Positions 44,288-45,000 of a stretch of 45,000 nt of DNA are shown here, piece after piece. The stretch is from Daphnia carinata (Eukaryota; Arthropoda; Branchiopoda; Diplostraca; Daphniidae), in the NCBI RefSeq assembly GCF_022539665.2, contig NW_026712524.1, positions 1 to 45,000 of the forward strand, written 5' to 3'. Each line of letters starts with the position of its first letter. Within the stretch, counting starts at the first letter, position 1. The notes beneath the pieces are model-generated. The model was not told the origin of the DNA. It saw only the letters and a list, made by a program, of their open reading frames with translations, and did no database searches. The position numbers were made by a program, and so were the translations under genes.

Positions 44288-44352
44288 TGATAACTGATCA
44301 TTCACAATTTGTATCCGTTACGGGTGCCAATGGTCAGCTTTAGACGCCAAAT

Positions 44353-44422
44353 GTATCGACCGGGAATCGAACCCGGGCCGCCCGCGTGGCAGGCGAGCAT
44401 TCTACCACTGAACCATCGATGC
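44353..44422 (-). tRNA. tRNA-Gly(GCC): tRNA-Gly (GCC), copy 2
   Basis: Anticodon loop CTGCCAC (GCC) with the usual C32. The acceptor has one mismatch (C2 opposite A71) because the 3' strand is TCGATAC, and the downstream T-run is only three T. It may be weaker than copy 1. Confidence 0.9.
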
Positions 44423-44557
44423 TGTTCATGTTACTGCTGGTATGTTATCAAGTAAATCATTAAACATCAATTAAAATGACTAATTATGTGGCCACGTCAT
44501 AAACAAAGTTGTTGCTTACGTTATTGTATTGATTAAAACTTGATAGACATGTTTAGT

Positions 44558-44629
44558 TAGCAGAGCGTAGTTTCGATCTACGGACCTTTGAGTTATGGGC
44601 CCAGCACGCTTCCGCTGCGCCACTCTGCT
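44558..44629 (-). tRNA. tRNA-iMet(CAT): Initiator tRNA-Met (CAU), copy 2
   Basis: Acceptor, D-arm (TGGCGCAGC) and the ATCGAAA T-loop are intact. The 3' side of the anticodon stem is CTCAA instead of CCCAG, giving a C27-A43 mismatch and a G-U pair next to the loop. The three stacked G:C pairs important for initiation are disturbed, so function may be reduced. Confidence 0.88.
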
Positions 44630-44829
44630 ATAGGCAACCAGTCGCTGTATTACGTTGTCACAGCTATGGCTTTCGTAGCATTTTTAACTGTTGTGTTACT
44701 AAAATGCATAAAAGAGCACGCTAGAACAAAAGCATCGGTGCATTGGATAAACATGATTGGATGGAGTACGTAATACATGCATCTCAACTTATTGAAATAT
44801 TGCATCTTATAACAGAAGAAAATTTGTAG

Positions 44830-44900
44830 GATTTCGTGGCGCAATGGTAGCGCGCCTGACTCCAGATCAGGAGGTTGCGTGTTCAAATCACGTCGAGGTC
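44830..44900 (+). tRNA. tRNA-Trp(CCA): tRNA-Trp (CCA), intact copy
   Basis: 71-nt cloverleaf: acceptor GATTTCG/CGAGGTC (two G-U pairs), D-arm GCGC/GCGC, anticodon stem CCTGA/TCAGG with loop CTCCAGA, T-arm GCGTG TTCAAAT CACGT. TTTTT at 44917-44921 is the likely terminator. This is the only uninterrupted tRNA-Trp in the window; its T-loop has AAAT where the two broken copies have AATT. Confidence 0.95.
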
Positions 44901-45000
44901 AAACGGTTTATACTGGTTTTTGTTCATGAATATATGCTGCAACGAAAAACGAGGCAGACAAGTCTAGGTAAATGCTACTCATATTTAAAGGGCGTGAAAA

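Larger units (their letters stand above)
34150..45000. repeat. About 885-bp tandem repeat with tRNA-Trp, tRNA-Gly, tRNA-iMet
   Basis: Between the string TCAGGAGGTTGCGTG at 43982 and at 44867 the period is 885 bp. The stretch 34150-35016 is another copy, nearly identical to 43982-44850 but with a 3-bp indel near 34605/44438 and scattered substitutions. It is interrupted by the BEL element at 35017-43961. A third copy starts at 44830 and leaves the window. Spacers between the tRNAs (for example 34184-34520 and 34796-34994) hold no gene. They contain an 18-bp perfect palindrome and some AT-rich sequence. Confidence 0.93.

Overview
The window is nuclear DNA of an animal, most likely an invertebrate and possibly an arthropod. 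It carries eukaryotic nuclear-type tRNA genes (including a cytoplasmic initiator tRNA-Met with A1:U72 and an AUCGAAA T-loop), a BEL/Pao LTR retrotransposon, a Tx1-like (L1-superfamily) LINE and long satellite DNA. I see no ordinary single-copy host protein gene. No species is assigned.

Layout. (1) 1-15409: an AT-rich satellite of about 70-bp monomers, roughly 220 copies, with two interleaved monomer types. (2) 15410-27545: a second tandem array, 16 copies (the last cut short) of a 774-bp unit. Each unit carries a minus-strand tRNA-Ile(AAU), a minus-strand serine-type tRNA whose anticodon reads CGG, and a short relic of a second tRNA-Ser 5' end. Units 5 and 12 are 778 bp because of a 4-bp change in the D-arm of the Ser-like tRNA. 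(3) 27546-28600: a scrambled junction with a telomere-like snippet, 135 bp of (GAA)n, a fragment of a retrotransposon C-terminal endonuclease-like domain, and a 90-120-bp minisatellite ending in an 18-nt match to tRNA-Gly. (4) 28589-28769: a GC-rich block that can form five consecutive hairpins, the last a three-way junction with a GNRA loop. (5) about 29400-34149: a broken Tx1-clade-like LINE (ORF1 with a zinc knuckle, AP endonuclease, reverse transcriptase, C-terminal domain). Its A-rich tail contains a 27-nt piece of 5S rRNA and joins directly to the 3' half of a tRNA-Trp gene. (6) 34150-45000: a third tandem array of about 885 bp per unit (tRNA-Trp on +, tRNA-Gly and initiator tRNA-Met on -). 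One unit is split by a BEL/Pao element of 8,945 bp inserted inside tRNA-Trp, with a 5-bp target duplication GTAGC and 1,232-bp LTRs that differ at only three positions I could find.

The common theme is multicopy small-RNA genes (tRNA-Ile, Ser, Trp, Gly, iMet and pieces of 5S) amplified as satellite-like arrays and used as landing sites for retroelements. The BEL element is young but its coding frame is broken: two in-frame TGA codons and several frame changes. The LINE is older and broken in many places, often at A-runs. The LINE could not have moved itself in its present form; the BEL copy probably depends on proteins from other copies unless its interruptions are recoded.
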